A DNA stretch of 64,000 bases from Entoloma clypeatum (Eukaryota; Basidiomycota; Agaricomycetes; Agaricales; Entolomataceae). Shown piece after piece: positions 11,561-22,058 of the stretch (its first letter is position 1; the number at the start of each line of letters is the position of its first letter). The position numbers and the translations under genes are program-made. The stretch spans positions 2,790,001 to 2,854,000 of the forward strand of contig OY751495.1 in the NCBI GenBank assembly GCA_963565915.1. Reading direction: 5' to 3'. The notes under the pieces were generated by a model. That model had not been told where the DNA came from and searched no databases. It saw only the letters and a list, made by a program, of their open reading frames with translations.

Positions 11561-11994
11561 ATAAACTTATTCCATTGTTCAAACAATGGATAAGATATTT
11601 GAGCTATGTGTCCGTGAATCAAATTATCTAGAAAGGAATATAATCTGAGAGAGAGGGTTTAATAGGAAATGGTGGTTTGGGGGGGGTTTTTGGCTTTCAA
11701 GAGAAAAGGGTCCTGTTGGTCATGTGATCTAATCACCTGAAATTCACATGATCGGGAACACATATATTTCGGACACACGAAAAGACACGTTGGCCGAAAA
11801 GGAAGGACTCGGAGGAGAGAAAGCCAAAGCCTGGAGCGCCAGGGAGCCAGATTCAGAAACATTGGATGTCCAAATCTGGAAACACCAGGAAGAGCACGAG
11901 CTCACAACCCAGGTTTGGACAAACAAGGAAAACTGGCCCCAGACTGAGCGAGAGGTCCCCAAATAGTATGATTAGATATATAGATAATGAGAAA

Positions 11995-13509
11995 TTAATC
12001 AAGGGATTCAATGTCATCTAAAAAGGTGCGAGGAATGGCATGGCGTTTACGGAAATCCTCAAAAACGGCTATGAGATGATTTAAATGGAATTGCTTGTAG
12101 GCACGAGAGGTGGAAAGGGGGATGATCTCCTCCATGTGTCGCCAATAAAGGAGGAAAGCGAGTGAGGTCCAGCCGCCTGTTGCTGCGACAATATCGGGAT
12201 TAACGCCAGTGAGCAGGAGTTCAACTGCCCCACCGATGCGGAAACTATGGCCAAGGACATGCTCCAGGCCAGCCAATTTCCATATTGAATCACAGAATTT
12301 GAGGAAAACAGACTTTACCATGTTTGTCCAGATACCGGCATCCGAGCAGTAGGCAAAAAAGGACATTCCTGGCAGGTGATCACCATTGACAATGTTGCAA
12401 TGGTTAAAAAGGGCCTGCACTGGGCAGATGAGGTCTGCCGGATGAGCTGTAAGGATTACCTGTGCGCCCTCCTCATGTGTGGTCTTTGTCCAAGGTATGT
12501 GAAAGCTAGCTGACTGAGTGCCTTCGCTCAAGGTTGGGAAACAAACGGGGGAGGAAGTGAGAATGTGGTATTTTGGGTCTAAGGCGAGACTGGAAGGTAT
12601 GGTAAGCTCATCCAGGCGACGGCAACCAAAGAAAGCAGTGAGGGCCGTCGCCCATACCGCAGCATGAAAGGAGATGGATAGGTTGAGGGCACGCTGAAGA
12701 ACTAAAAGGTGTTCCATGGAAACGGGTGCGCGAAGGGGGCGCTTGTGGCGAGTGCCATCACACTTCGCAGCGGTGCGGCACATGGAAACCCAATCATCGG
12801 TGCCATACCACGGGGCCCGGTTGACAATATGCCAAGCACGAATGCCAGCCATCCAGCCTTTGACTGTGTTTCTGGCAACCTTACCTCGGTGCTCACTGAT
12901 GAAAGTGCAGAGGAGGGGCCATGCGGCAGGCATCCTATGAGCCTCTGGGATATTCCAACGGTTGCAGAACTGGGTGAAGCGGAGGATCCCAGCACCATAG
13001 GTGCCTTTGGTATTGGGGGCATAGAATGAGCGGACCAACATGTGGATGGCGTTGACCAGATCGGCAGGAAGTTGTCCCTCAAGTTCGCGATCCATGTCCA
13101 GGCCGTATGGGGAACACCATGCAAATAATCGGTCAGCTGCTGTAGATGCTGGGCGAAAAGAACTGGGCACAATGGACGAGCCACGCTGGGAACGCCTCAC
13201 AAGTGTGCAAGGAGCTGGGTCATGAACAATGCTGCTGGATGGGGCAGTAGTAAGTGGGCCGGGTGGGGGCTGTGAGGGCTGTTGACACAGGGAAGGAGAA
13301 AAAGGAGGAACGGCGACAGGCGAGGTTGCATGAAGATCAATGCTGGTGTTGTCCTTTCGAGCATATGAAGGCCTGGCAAAAACGGAGGTGCTAAAACCTG
13401 GCACCTCTCGTGTAGGGACTACTTGCATATTGTCATGATAAGGATGATGGATTTGATGAGCACTACTGGGCGCTGTGACAGTGTCTGGATGGGAGAAGAA
13501 ACTAAACAT
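11995..13509 (-). CDS. DIRS tyrosine recombinase
   Basis: This intact frame of 504 residues encodes the enzyme that integrates the circular DIRS cDNA in place of an integrase. The N-terminal 130 residues are Pro/Ser-rich. A SAM-like core-binding domain follows (about residues 140-250). The catalytic domain shows the first Arg in FGCRRLDEL, the HxxR box in GHSFRIGGA, and the likely nucleophile Tyr in FLLYWRH after GGW. The ATG at 13509 overlaps the stop of the RT frame (ATGTTTAG), as in other DIRS elements with adjacent ORFs. I see no stops or frameshifts, so it could still encode protein, although the rest of the element is broken. Confidence 0.85.
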   Translation of the reverse strand: MFSFFSHPDTVTAPSSAHQIHHPYHDNMQVVPTREVPGFSTSVFARPSYARKDNTSIDLHATSPVAVPPFSPSLCQQPSQPPPGPLTTAPSSSIVHDPAPCTLVRRSQRGSSIVPSSFRPASTAADRLFAWCSPYGLDMDRELEGQLPADLVNAIHMLVRSFYAPNTKGTYGAGILRFTQFCNRWNIPEAHRMPAAWPLLCTFISEHRGKVARNTVKGWMAGIRAWHIVNRAPWYGTDDWVSMCRTAAKCDGTRHKRPLRAPVSMEHLLVLQRALNLSISFHAAVWATALTAFFGCRRLDELTIPSSLALDPKYHILTSSPVCFPTLSEGTQSASFHIPWTKTTHEEGAQVILTAHPADLICPVQALFNHCNIVNGDHLPGMSFFAYCSDAGIWTNMVKSVFLKFCDSIWKLAGLEHVLGHSFRIGGAVELLLTGVNPDIVAATGGWTSLAFLLYWRHMEEIIPLSTSRAYKQFHLNHLIAVFEDFRKRHAIPRTFLDDIESLD

Positions 13510-14588
13510 GCTGGAAAAAAGGTGCTAAGTCGTCAGGTAAAGATATGCATGTATCAATCTTAAGGTCTACATGAGGGAGAAGGCCCTGGGAAATGGGGTC
13601 CGCGGGGTTGGCAGCTGATTTGATGTATGTAAAGGAAGAATTACGTGCGAGGATAGGGAAGGAGCAATGGATTGCCAAATTTATGTGCCAGTTAGGACAA
13701 CGGCCCTTCTCGAAGGCACCAATTGCACCCTGGCTATCCGAATGGATGAGTAAGTTGGTGTGTGAGACTTGCATGGCCTCAAGAAAATAAAAAAGAAATT
13801 CGATCGCAATGGATTCAAGTCAGCAAATATCCCTGCCAGGGATCTTCCAATTGTTGAGCAAACAAAAGGCCGCCCATTGATGGCCAATCAGAATACCAAT
13901 ACCCCACGAAGTAGATGCGTCCACGTAAATACCCAAATCCTGTAATGGGCCGATCAGGAGGAGAGGGCGGATGAACACTGGCTTGTTGGACAAGATGTCA
14001 AACCACCATCTCAGGTCTGAAATCATGGACCTTGGAGGGAAACGATGGATGTGTTTGTCGCCTTTGAAGGAAGCCACAAAGTTAGAGAGCGAGGATAGGC
14101 GCAATCGGCCTTCAATGTAAACAAAAGAGATGTGGCAGAGCGAGCCATGGATCTTGTCCACCTCACGGAGGGGGCATTTTCTACGCTCATAGTGGAGTAA
14201 AAATATATGGACCCGCTCCGCGAATTTGAGTCGCTTATCAATTGGGAGGGAGACTGTGTGATTGGCGAGGTCCCAGAAGAAACCGATATAAACATGGGCA
14301 GATAGGAAGCATGGGTCACCCTTCTCCTTGTGCCAGGGGACACCAAGGGAAGAGATCCTCGAGGCTGCCTCTTCTTTGTCATAGGCATAACAGAAAATAC
14401 CATTGGCAAAAGGACCATCTGGCACCGGCACACGATAGACGCTGAAGTCGTCCTTGTACTTGGCAATGGGGCCGATACCTTCAGATACCCAAATGTCAAC
14501 AATGGCATTACCTACCATATCTGCGTTACTACTGGCAGAAGATGCCCCAAATGGATGTGTGTGATCAATGAAGAAATCACCCTTCATC

Positions 14589-14866
14589 CTCAGTAAAAAG
14601 GCCGTGTAGGCAATGTGTCGTGTGAATGTCAGGATGTGCAGATTCGTGCGGATTCAGCGCTTTTTCGAAAATTTACATGACAATTACCTGCAATTTGCCC
14701 ACTGTTGTCATCAATGCATGTCCTCATGACAGTGGGCAAATTGCAGGTAAATTGTCATGTGAGTGCAGATCTGTGCGGATTCTGCTGTTTTTCGGGGATT
14801 TACATGCATCAAAACCTTCTCACCTGCATTTTGCCCAAATTTTGCCTACCCGGCCTTTTTACTGAG
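14589..14866. mobile_element. MITE-like element, 278 bp, 7 bp target duplication
   Basis: It is bounded by perfect 16 bp inverted ends (CTCAGTAAAAAGGCCG and its complement). Allowing one mismatch the match extends to 25 bp. It is flanked by CTTCATC on both sides (14582-14588 and 14867-14873), a 7 bp target duplication. Removing it restores the DIRS RT frame at this point (VVQG joined to MKGDFF). It has no coding capacity. Inside are a long hairpin and a direct repeat (GTGCGGATTC at both halves). Superfamily assignment from ends and TSD alone is not secure. Confidence 0.8.
14675..14760. repeat. long hairpin in the MITE
   Basis: The left arm 14675-14711 and right arm 14725-14760 are near-perfect reverse complements of about 36 bp with a 13 nt loop. 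The arms share TGCAATTTGCCCACTGT. Differences are one-base insertions only. A transcript through here would fold into a strong stem. Confidence 0.85.
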
Positions 14867-14942
14867 CTTCATCCCTTGAACCACTGGCCATGGCGGTCGG
14901 GAACAACAGGGTTCGTGCGATGGAAGGATTCAATATCAAAAC

Positions 14943-15251
14943 TGTTGAAGTTCCACCTGGGCGCTAGCCACAGGTGTACTGAGCAACATGGCTACAGTGG
15001 AAGTACTCTACGATACCGCTATGGTCACTTACATGGTTTGGAGGGGTAAGGCTGGTGAGAGCGGTTGAGGCTGGTAAGAGCGATGGAGCTGGTTAAGAGT
15101 CAAGAGACAACTTGTTGATATTGATAGTTTCCTGGTCTTATATACCGTACTACTGTTTGTACCAACCAAACAAGTATGTAATGAAGATATGTAAAGGTCA
15201 TGTGATGTAATCTAATCTAATCTAATCTACATGATGGGAAAAGTTTCAACA
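14943..15251 (-). repeat. Copia A 3' LTR
   Basis: This 309 bp repeat has TG...CA ends (TGTTGAA...TTCAACA). It differs from the 5' LTR at 33301-33614 by five substitutions and a 5 nt unit of the TCTAA repeat. A TATA-like TATATAAG lies on the minus strand. The polypurine tract abuts it at 15252-15262. Confidence 0.92.
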
Positions 15252-15328
15252 CCCCCCCATATTTAGTACATACTTCTAAATACATCTTACTTTTTCCCAC
15301 ATATATATATATAGGTACTCTGTTTCGC

Positions 15329-18300
15329 CTAGTTTTTTATCAATCCGAAGTACGGGATAAACTTGGAAAAGAGGATTTTTCCCAGATTCTTAGTTAAAAG
15401 GTCTGCAGGGTTGTTCACTCCTTCAATGAATTCGACCGTAATTATCCCTTCGGAGACTTTTTCTCTGACGAAGTGGAATCGCACGTCAATGTGCTTGGAT
15501 CGCTTCTCAGTTACAGGGTTGGATGCGATAAAGACGGAGCCGTTGTTATCTCCATAGATCAGTACTGATCCGATCTGCATTCCAAGTTCGGCAAGCATGC
15601 TTCTCAGCCATGTTGCTGCGCGACTGCAATCTGATAGCGCCATATACTCTGCTTCTGTAGAAGAGAGGGCAATGGTTTTTTGCGCCGATGATACCCATGT
15701 TATTGCTCCAGATGCCAGTGATATGAAGAAGCCGGTGGTAGACCTCCTTGTGTTTTCATCTGACGCCCAGTCGGAGTCTGTGAATGCATAGATTCCTTTC
15801 CCTGAGTCGCCATCATACATGATTGCATAATTTTTTGTTGCCTTCAGATACCTGCAAATATCCCTAGCCACTTCTAAATGGCGTTTGGTGGGATTTGCGG
15901 AAAACTGCGACATTTTAATCACGGCAAAACAGATGTCTGGCCTTGTTCCAATCATCAGATATAGAAGTGATCCGATGACGGATTGGTACTTTGATCGAAG
16001 TTCTGCATTGGGTTCATCGTCGGACACCATGGGTTTGTAGCCCGTAGGAAGTGGGGTATGGGTGGCGTTAGATTCGCTCATCCCCATTCGTTCGAGTATT
16101 TTCTCAAGGTAAGGTACTTGATCGATGAAGATACGTTTCCCGCATTGCCTTATTTGGATAGAGAGAAATTCTTTTGGTTCCCCATCAGGCACAAGGTGCC
16201 CTAGGTCCCTACATTCCCATGTGGTCATGAAGGCCTTCTTTTTCTCTAGCGTGTATTCCTGGTTTGTGCCGAGAAAAGCAGAGTCGTCGACATAGATGAC
16301 AGCGATTACAATTTCCCCGTTGGTACTTTTGTGAATGAACACTCCCGCATCGGAGTGAAGCCGGACAAAGCCGAGCTTTTTCATGGAGGAATCAAGTTCC
16401 CTCCACCAGGCTAATGCGGCCTGCTTAAGTCCATATAGAGCTTTGAATAGTTGGTACACGAGGTGCTCTTTCCCTTTTACTATGTAGCCCTCAGGCTGTC
16501 GCATGTAAATGACTTCACGGAGCGTTCCATAGAGGAAGGCTGATGAGACGTCCAAAAGTGTCATGAACCACCCTTCAAGGGCTGTCAATGCCAGTATTAG
16601 TCGGACGGTTTCATATCTTATGACTGGTGAGAAGATCTGATCAAAGTCGATCCCTTCTACCTGTGAAAAGCCTTTTGCAATGAGGCGTGCTTTCAGACGC
16701 CCGTCGGACTTTTCGTTATAAACCCATTTGTTCCTTAGAGCTTTCCTCCCTGCAGGCAGGGGTACTAGCTCTGTGATCACCCCGCGGCGTTTGAGCATGT
16801 CTAGCTCTTTACGTTCCGCCGCATACCAGTCTTCTTTATTTGGAAGAGGGTATATGTCTTTATGGGACATTTCAACGATGCCAACTTGGACTGATATTGC
16901 CTCCATCAGGAGGTCATTCATCCATGCCGTTTGACCGCCCAATCTCCGTCTTCGATCTAATTTTTCAAGATCAGACGCTGGAGTGTCTTCCCCATAGATG
17001 CTTCCTGGCATCTTCCGAACTCGTCGTTCCCTGATCGGTCGATCTGGTACTTGCTCGGGTTCCGGAGTGGGTACTCGCGGTTTGTCATCAGGCTCACTGG
17101 CAGGCAATTCGTTGTCTGATTCAGGTTGATCCTGTTCAATGGGAACTGGGTTGTGAGGTGTTTTGTTGTGACTATCGTCGTCATTGCTGCCGGGAATGAG
17201 ATCCTCAAACTCATCAGCCGGCTCTGGGTCTTCCATTTCTGGGTGGTTTTCTGGCAACGGGTCGATATGGCATCTAGGGTACTTGCTTTCATCAAAGATA
17301 GCTTTCCCGCCCATGAAAATCGTGTTGGTCTCAGGATCCATGAAACGGTATCCTTTGACTCCTGGTTTCGATCCGAGATAAATCATCAATCGGGATCTTG
17401 ATTCCAGGGAGTTCCTACGTTTCTCCTTTGGGATATATACATATGCCTGACATCCAAATACTCTGACGCTGGACATGTCGGGGATCTCATTGGTCACCCT
17501 GAAGTAAGGGGTTTTCCATTCAAGACGCTGCATGGGGGTTCTGTTGTAGAGAAATGCTGCGTGTTCCAAACAGAATTCCCACCACATGGGCGGTAAGCAT
17601 GCATCAAAGCGCAATGCCTGAGATTTTTCCCATAGTGTTCGATTGATCCTTTCTGCTCTACCATTCTGCTGGTGCTGATATGGGAGCGTGACGTCGATCA
17701 GAATTCCATGATCGGCAAGTACATCTTTGTATTCGTCAAATTCTCCACCTCCATCAACTCGCCACTTCTTAGGAGTAGTGGCAAATTGGTTCTGGATCAT
17801 CGCAAGAAACTGTCTCAGTGCCGTAATGGCACCGGACTTTTTCCTAAGCAAGACGACCCAGACATGAGATGAAAAATCGTCCAAAAACGTGAGGAAGTAT
17901 TTGTACTTGTGGTACGATGCCGTGGATATCTGTTTCAGGTCTGAATGAATCAGATCGAAGGGTTTGACAGCCCTCGTCATTGAATTGGGGTATGACTGAT
18001 TCGGCATTTTCCCTTTGAGACACCCTGTGCAGCTTTCCTGTGATTTCTCACGTACTAATGTTTTGGGTACTCCTTTGGTACTGGTGGGAATCTTATTGAA
18101 CGCCTGGTCATTTGGGTGGCCAAGGCGTTTATGCCAGGTTTCGACAGTAATTTCGCTAGAGATCGCGTGGATTTGGTCATAGCGTATTTCAGTGTCTAAC
18201 CAATAAATGGTTTGTCCGAGAATGTGAGGCGAGAACTGTATTTTGTTCTGTCCTTTGGAGATGTTGATTTCTCCATGCATTCCGTCTACTTTGTAACCGT

Positions 18301-18555
18301 GATTGAGGAAGACGCCTAGGGACAATAGGCGTGTGTCCATGTCCGGAATGTAGAATAAAGGTTGGAGAAGGTGGGTTTTTATTTCCCCATTTAGGGTATG
18401 CCGCACTGGAACGGCCCCAACTCCGAGAATTTCCAGTTTCTTTCCCTTTGCAGCTGTTTGGACAAATCGCTTAGCCTTGAGAGGCCTGTAATACGCGAAG
18501 TCTTTGAACTCATGGGTAAAGTGTAATGATGCGCCGGAATCTAAGATCCACTGAG
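15329..18555 (-). pseudogene. Copia A pol, 3' part (integrase, RT, RNase H)
   Basis: This is the downstream part of the Copia A polyprotein and is open without stops from the Gypsy insertion site to a stop at 15329. In order it shows the end of the protease segment, the GAG-pre-integrase zinc site (WHKRLGH ... CTGCLKG), the integrase core with HSD, VDGGGEF and the AERIN Glu, a charged linker, RT with YVDD (IAVIYVDDSAFLG) and RNase H (TDSDWASDE, STEAEYMA). Its RT reads MRQPEG where Copia B has a TGA. The reading frame is separated by the Gypsy insert from gag at 31432-32937, so no full polyprotein can be made. Confidence 0.88.
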
Positions 18556-18925
18556 TGTTACGGACTAACGACTACGGACATATACGCTTACTTTTTCACT
18601 TTTACTCATCGGCCCCCGCTTACACATATTGTATTATACTTTATTTCCTTTAGTATACTTCGCTCCCGCGCTGACTCGCTTTCCGCAGCTGTCTGACTCA
18701 TTCCGCAGTCAGCTTACTCATTAGTACATAGCCTTCCGCAGTCGCCTTACTCATGCGCACTGCCTTCCGCAGTTACTGACTCATTCGCTACCGCTCATAG
18801 TCAGTACTATATAAACCTCATGTACCATAGCTACATTTCTTAGATTTAGCAATCACATTGCTCTTCGCCTTTCCATCTTCCTGCATACTCTGCCCGAACC
18901 TTGGAACGGTTTGTTACGCATAACA
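18556..18925 (+). repeat. Gypsy 5' LTR
   Basis: This 370 bp LTR has ends TGTTACGG...GCATAACA and only two substitutions from the 3' LTR. A TATA box (TATATAAA, 18808-18815) places transcription start near 18840. Upstream, in U3, the motif TTCCGCAG occurs four times (18681, 18701, 18734, 18764), each followed by an ACTCA, which suggests a repeated protein-binding site. Confidence 0.93.
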
Positions 18926-18938
18926 AGTTGCTAAATCT
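18926..18938 (+). promoter_or_regulatory. Gypsy primer-binding site, likely self-primed
   Basis: TTGCTAAATCT at 18928-18938, two bases after the LTR, is the exact complement of AGATTTAGCAA at 18842-18852. The latter lies about 27-34 nt after the TATA box, where the transcript should begin. This is the arrangement of Tf1/sushi elements, which prime with the 5' end of their own RNA instead of a tRNA. Confidence 0.7.
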
Positions 18939-18969
18939 CGTTAGGTTCGCCCAGAGCGAAGAGAGCAAC

Positions 18970-20583
18970 TACCAGACGAGTCAAGACGTCGCGCTTCTTT
19001 GAAGACTTCACCAGCAACCCATTCGCCTCACCAGAAGCCCGACAGGAGGAGCTAAGTCCTCGAGACAGTATCGATTTTACACTCATCCAGCAGTACATCA
19101 AATCGGAGATCCGTCGCATCCTACAGCAGGTGCTTGACGAAGAACTAGACAACGACGAGCATCGCCCCCACGGCGAGATAGCAGAGAGCATCCATCTTGC
19201 TCGACAACACCAGATCGCGCGCTACAATGCCCGACAGAACGAACTCGAAAGCTTTCGCGTTCAAGAAGGACCTCAGACAGGTCGGATCACAGAGATCAGA
19301 GAGTTTATCGGTGTCCAGACAACCATTATCAGAAGATTGATTAGGACGCTCACATTGAGACGTCCCAGAGCCGCATCACCACGTCTTACTCAAAGCAGCA
19401 GATCTACGCCCACTTCACCACCAATGAGCAACAGACCGAGTACAACCGTTGGGCACGAAACGAGAGACTTGACCCCTTCTCGTGACCAACAGACGCGCAG
19501 GAACAGAGATTCCTTAGAGATCTACAGAGGAAATACCCCGAACGTTTTGCCACCGATTCCGCCGACGAGTCCCCTGACGAATTTACTTTTGACTCCGCGC
19601 AGTCAGATACCGAACAGACGCCTAGAACAGGGACTAATTTTCAACCCCTACCTGTATCCCGAACCCCATCTTCATCCCAACAATCCGACACCTCTCCTAC
19701 TCCGCAGGTTCTAGACATGGCAGAAGCGCCGACAGTGCAAACGATGGATACATCCAAGATCATCAAAGATCCTGGGATGTTCAAAGACAGACACACCTTT
19801 GACGAGTGGTGGAAAGCCACCAAACTATACATCAGGTTCCAGAAGGGCCTGTCCGACGATCAGAAGATCCTGGCGGTGTTATCCCGCATGATGGAAGGGT
19901 CCGGTAAACACTGGGCCAGCAACAAGTTAGACGATCTTGCCACCGATGGCGAGAACATCACCTGGTTAGGATTCTCAGACGACATCGCTACGTGATTCTC
20001 TATTGCCAACAAGTCGGCAGCGGCCAAGGCGAGACTCGAAGTCCTGAAACAGGAGAAATGCACCATTGACGAATTCTTGGACGAATTCGAAGAGCTCTTG
20101 AAGCTGTCAAACCTTGGCGAAGAAACTGGAAAATACATCCTGGAAAAGAACATCAACCGCAGAATTTCTGAACAAGTGGCTAGCGATGGCAAGACATACA
20201 CCGATTACGCAAAGGAGATCCGAAACAAGGGACGACAGATGGAGGGACATGCATTAGTCATCCGAGGGGGTGGCGACACACGCACCGGATCGGGCACCAC
20301 TTATGGTGGTCAAGGCAAAGCCATGGAGATTGACAAAGCAGGAGTAGCCCGTTGCTACAACTGTCAGCGCTTTGGTCACCTTGCCAAAGACTGCAAAGCC
20401 CCAAAGAAGAAAGATGGTCGTAAGTGTTTCAACTGCGACCAAGAAGGACATATCGCGCGCAACTGCCGCAAGCCGAAGAAGAACTCTGGAAAGATTAGGA
20501 AGGTGTCTGATGGAGATACCGATGATGATGAAACCATCACCATAGAGACTGATGAGAAGGATTTTCCCGAAGGGTCCGATTAA
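18970..20583 (+). pseudogene. Gypsy gag
   Basis: This encodes the structural polyprotein. The N-terminal part reads in one frame (core RFFEDFTSNPF, RQHQIARYNARQNE) and no ATG is visible. Near 19318 the coding sense moves to the next frame. That frame then carries TAG at 19342, TGA at 19483 and TGA at 19993. The rest is clear: a retrotransposon gag core (HTFDEWWKATKLYI, LDEFEELLKL) and two CCHC knuckles, CYNCQRFGHLAKDC and CFNCDQEGHIARNC, near residue 90-120 of the last open segment. It ends at TAA 20581-20583. The pol frame is -1 relative to gag and is open from about 20556, so a short overlap would allow -1 frameshifting in a live copy. Confidence 0.8.
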
Positions 20584-21385
20584 ACGACGCTAAGTCGCGA
20601 CCCTTATCCATTAAACGAACTTGCTTGCCTGGTGCAGCTACAGACAATATAACTTATGTTATCCCTGCAAAGCGAGCCGTTGCGTCAACTAAGATTGTCA
20701 AGGGAGATAAACCTCCGAAACGACAAGAGATCAAGCTGCAAGCTCAGATCAAAACACGACGAGGACCAAAGGCCATTCGACCCGAGGTTGATAGCGGATG
20801 TGAACGCACATGCATCCATCCCAGAATAGTACGCGAACAGAACCTCCCCACACGAGGAATACCGCCCATAGCAATTCTAAATGCGGATGGATCACCAAAT
20901 CGACAACAAAAAGCGAATCAACTTGCCGAAGTCAAGCTGGATTTGGGAACACATCAGGAAACCATGGAAGCGATGGTACTGGACATTGGGAGAACAGACA
21001 TGCTCTTGGGACATGACTGGTTGGTACACCACAACCCTACGATCAATTGGACAACCGGCGCTGTAACGTTCAACCGGTGCCCAACAACATGCCGAACCAA
21101 ACATTCGGAATTCAGGGTTAACCTTGATGGTCGCAAACACCGGGTTCGCATGGTTGAGGTGTGCGACAAAGATGCACCCAAGAAGTCGGATCAGAAATGG
21201 AAGCCTGGAGACCCTATATTGGAAGCTGTCACTCCCACACCACCTCCCACAACCAAACGACCCTCATATGTTGATCGGTTTACTCACCTCTTCGAGAAGG
21301 AGAACTTTGATAAGATCCCGAAGGAAAGGGAATGGGACCATGGTATTGAACTTACACCGGACGCACCAAAGGAACTAGGGGGAAA
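20556..21385 (+). pseudogene. Gypsy pol 5' part (aspartic protease)
   Basis: This is the start of pol, in the -1 frame relative to gag. It contains a retropepsin-like domain: EVDSGCERTCIHP gives the D-S-G active site, and MLLGHDWL the conserved hydrophobic-Gly element. The frame runs to 21385, where Copia B enters inside codon AAC. After removing Copia B and one copy of its GGAAA target the frame continues without change at 27168. The last residues before the break (TPDAPKELGG) belong to the linker ahead of RT. Confidence 0.85.
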
Positions 21386-21696
21386 TGTTGAAGCTTTTCC
21401 CATCACGTAGATTAGATTTAGATTAGATCACATCACGTGACCATTACATATCTTTCTTACATACTTGTTTGGTTGGTACAAACAGTAGTACGGTATATAA
21501 GACCAGGAAACTGTCAATACGAACAAGTGGTCTCTTGACTCTTAACCAGCTCCATCGCTCTCACCAGCCTCAACCGCTCTCACTAGCCTTACCCCCCCCA
21601 AACCATGTAAGTGACCATAGCGGTATCATAGAGTACTTCCACTGTAGCTATGTTGCTCAGTACATCTGTGGCTAGCACCCAGGTGGAACTTCAACA
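21386..21696 (+). repeat. Copia B 5' LTR
   Basis: The 311 bp LTR has TG...CA ends. A perfect palindrome TCACGTGA (21433-21440) holds an E-box (CACGTG). TATATAAG lies downstream. It differs from the 3' LTR at about six positions. Confidence 0.93.
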
Positions 21697-21711
21697 GGTT
21701 ATGGGCCCCGG
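21697..21711 (+). promoter_or_regulatory. Copia B primer-binding site (half-tRNA type)
   Basis: GGTTATGGGCCC directly after the LTR is complementary to GGGCCCATAACC, the anticodon arm (anticodon CAU) of eukaryotic initiator tRNA-Met, not to its 3' end. Drosophila copia is known to prime from a cleaved half of this tRNA. The same site lies next to the 5' LTR of Copia A at 33289-33300 on the minus strand. Confidence 0.75.
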
Positions 21712-22058
21712 ATAGCAGAGGGACTTGGGAAACGCTGGCAACAGCGAGTACCTGCCCACTCTACCCTGGTTGGCAAAGAACCGATCAAAAGATCTAGGTT
21801 CTGAGTCATACTTCTTCACATATGAACCTGGGAACATCATTACGACAAGTACCTGTCATGAGACGTCCCTAAGGGGATTGACCTAGTACACTCCATGTGG
21901 AAACGTTGATCGCACCTTATACGTTTCTGACATATAAAGGGTTTTCCCATGACCGCTATTCCTGAAGGGAATATGTCATAAGGAATCATTCAATTGTTTT
22001 CTCGAATCATATTCATAACACATCACTGATTGAGAACCCTTTTTTAGATTCATTCACA

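Larger units (their letters stand above)
13502..14937 (-). pseudogene. DIRS reverse transcriptase/RNase H, 3' part
   Basis: This is the downstream portion of the RT gene; the upstream portion is at 33615-34686. Coding sequence resumes right after the Copia A target site (DIESFHRT). A small indel between that segment and the next shifts the frame (PWPVVQG then reads in another frame). The gene is then cut by the MITE at 14589-14866 and continues with DFFIDHTHPFG. The RT catalytic box is KYKDDF. RNase H follows (YVDASTSWG, then HSDSQGA). An in-frame TGA at 13820-13822 stands where a Trp codon is expected between GRDIC and LESIAIE. The frame ends at 13502 inside the recombinase start. It is dead as a gene. 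Confidence 0.75.

Noticed and set aside
20550..20590. A classical slippery heptamer for -1 frameshifting at the Gypsy gag-pol overlap
   Set aside because: Pol is in the -1 frame and overlaps gag by about 28 nt, but none of the heptamers there fits the X XXY YYZ pattern in the gag frame.
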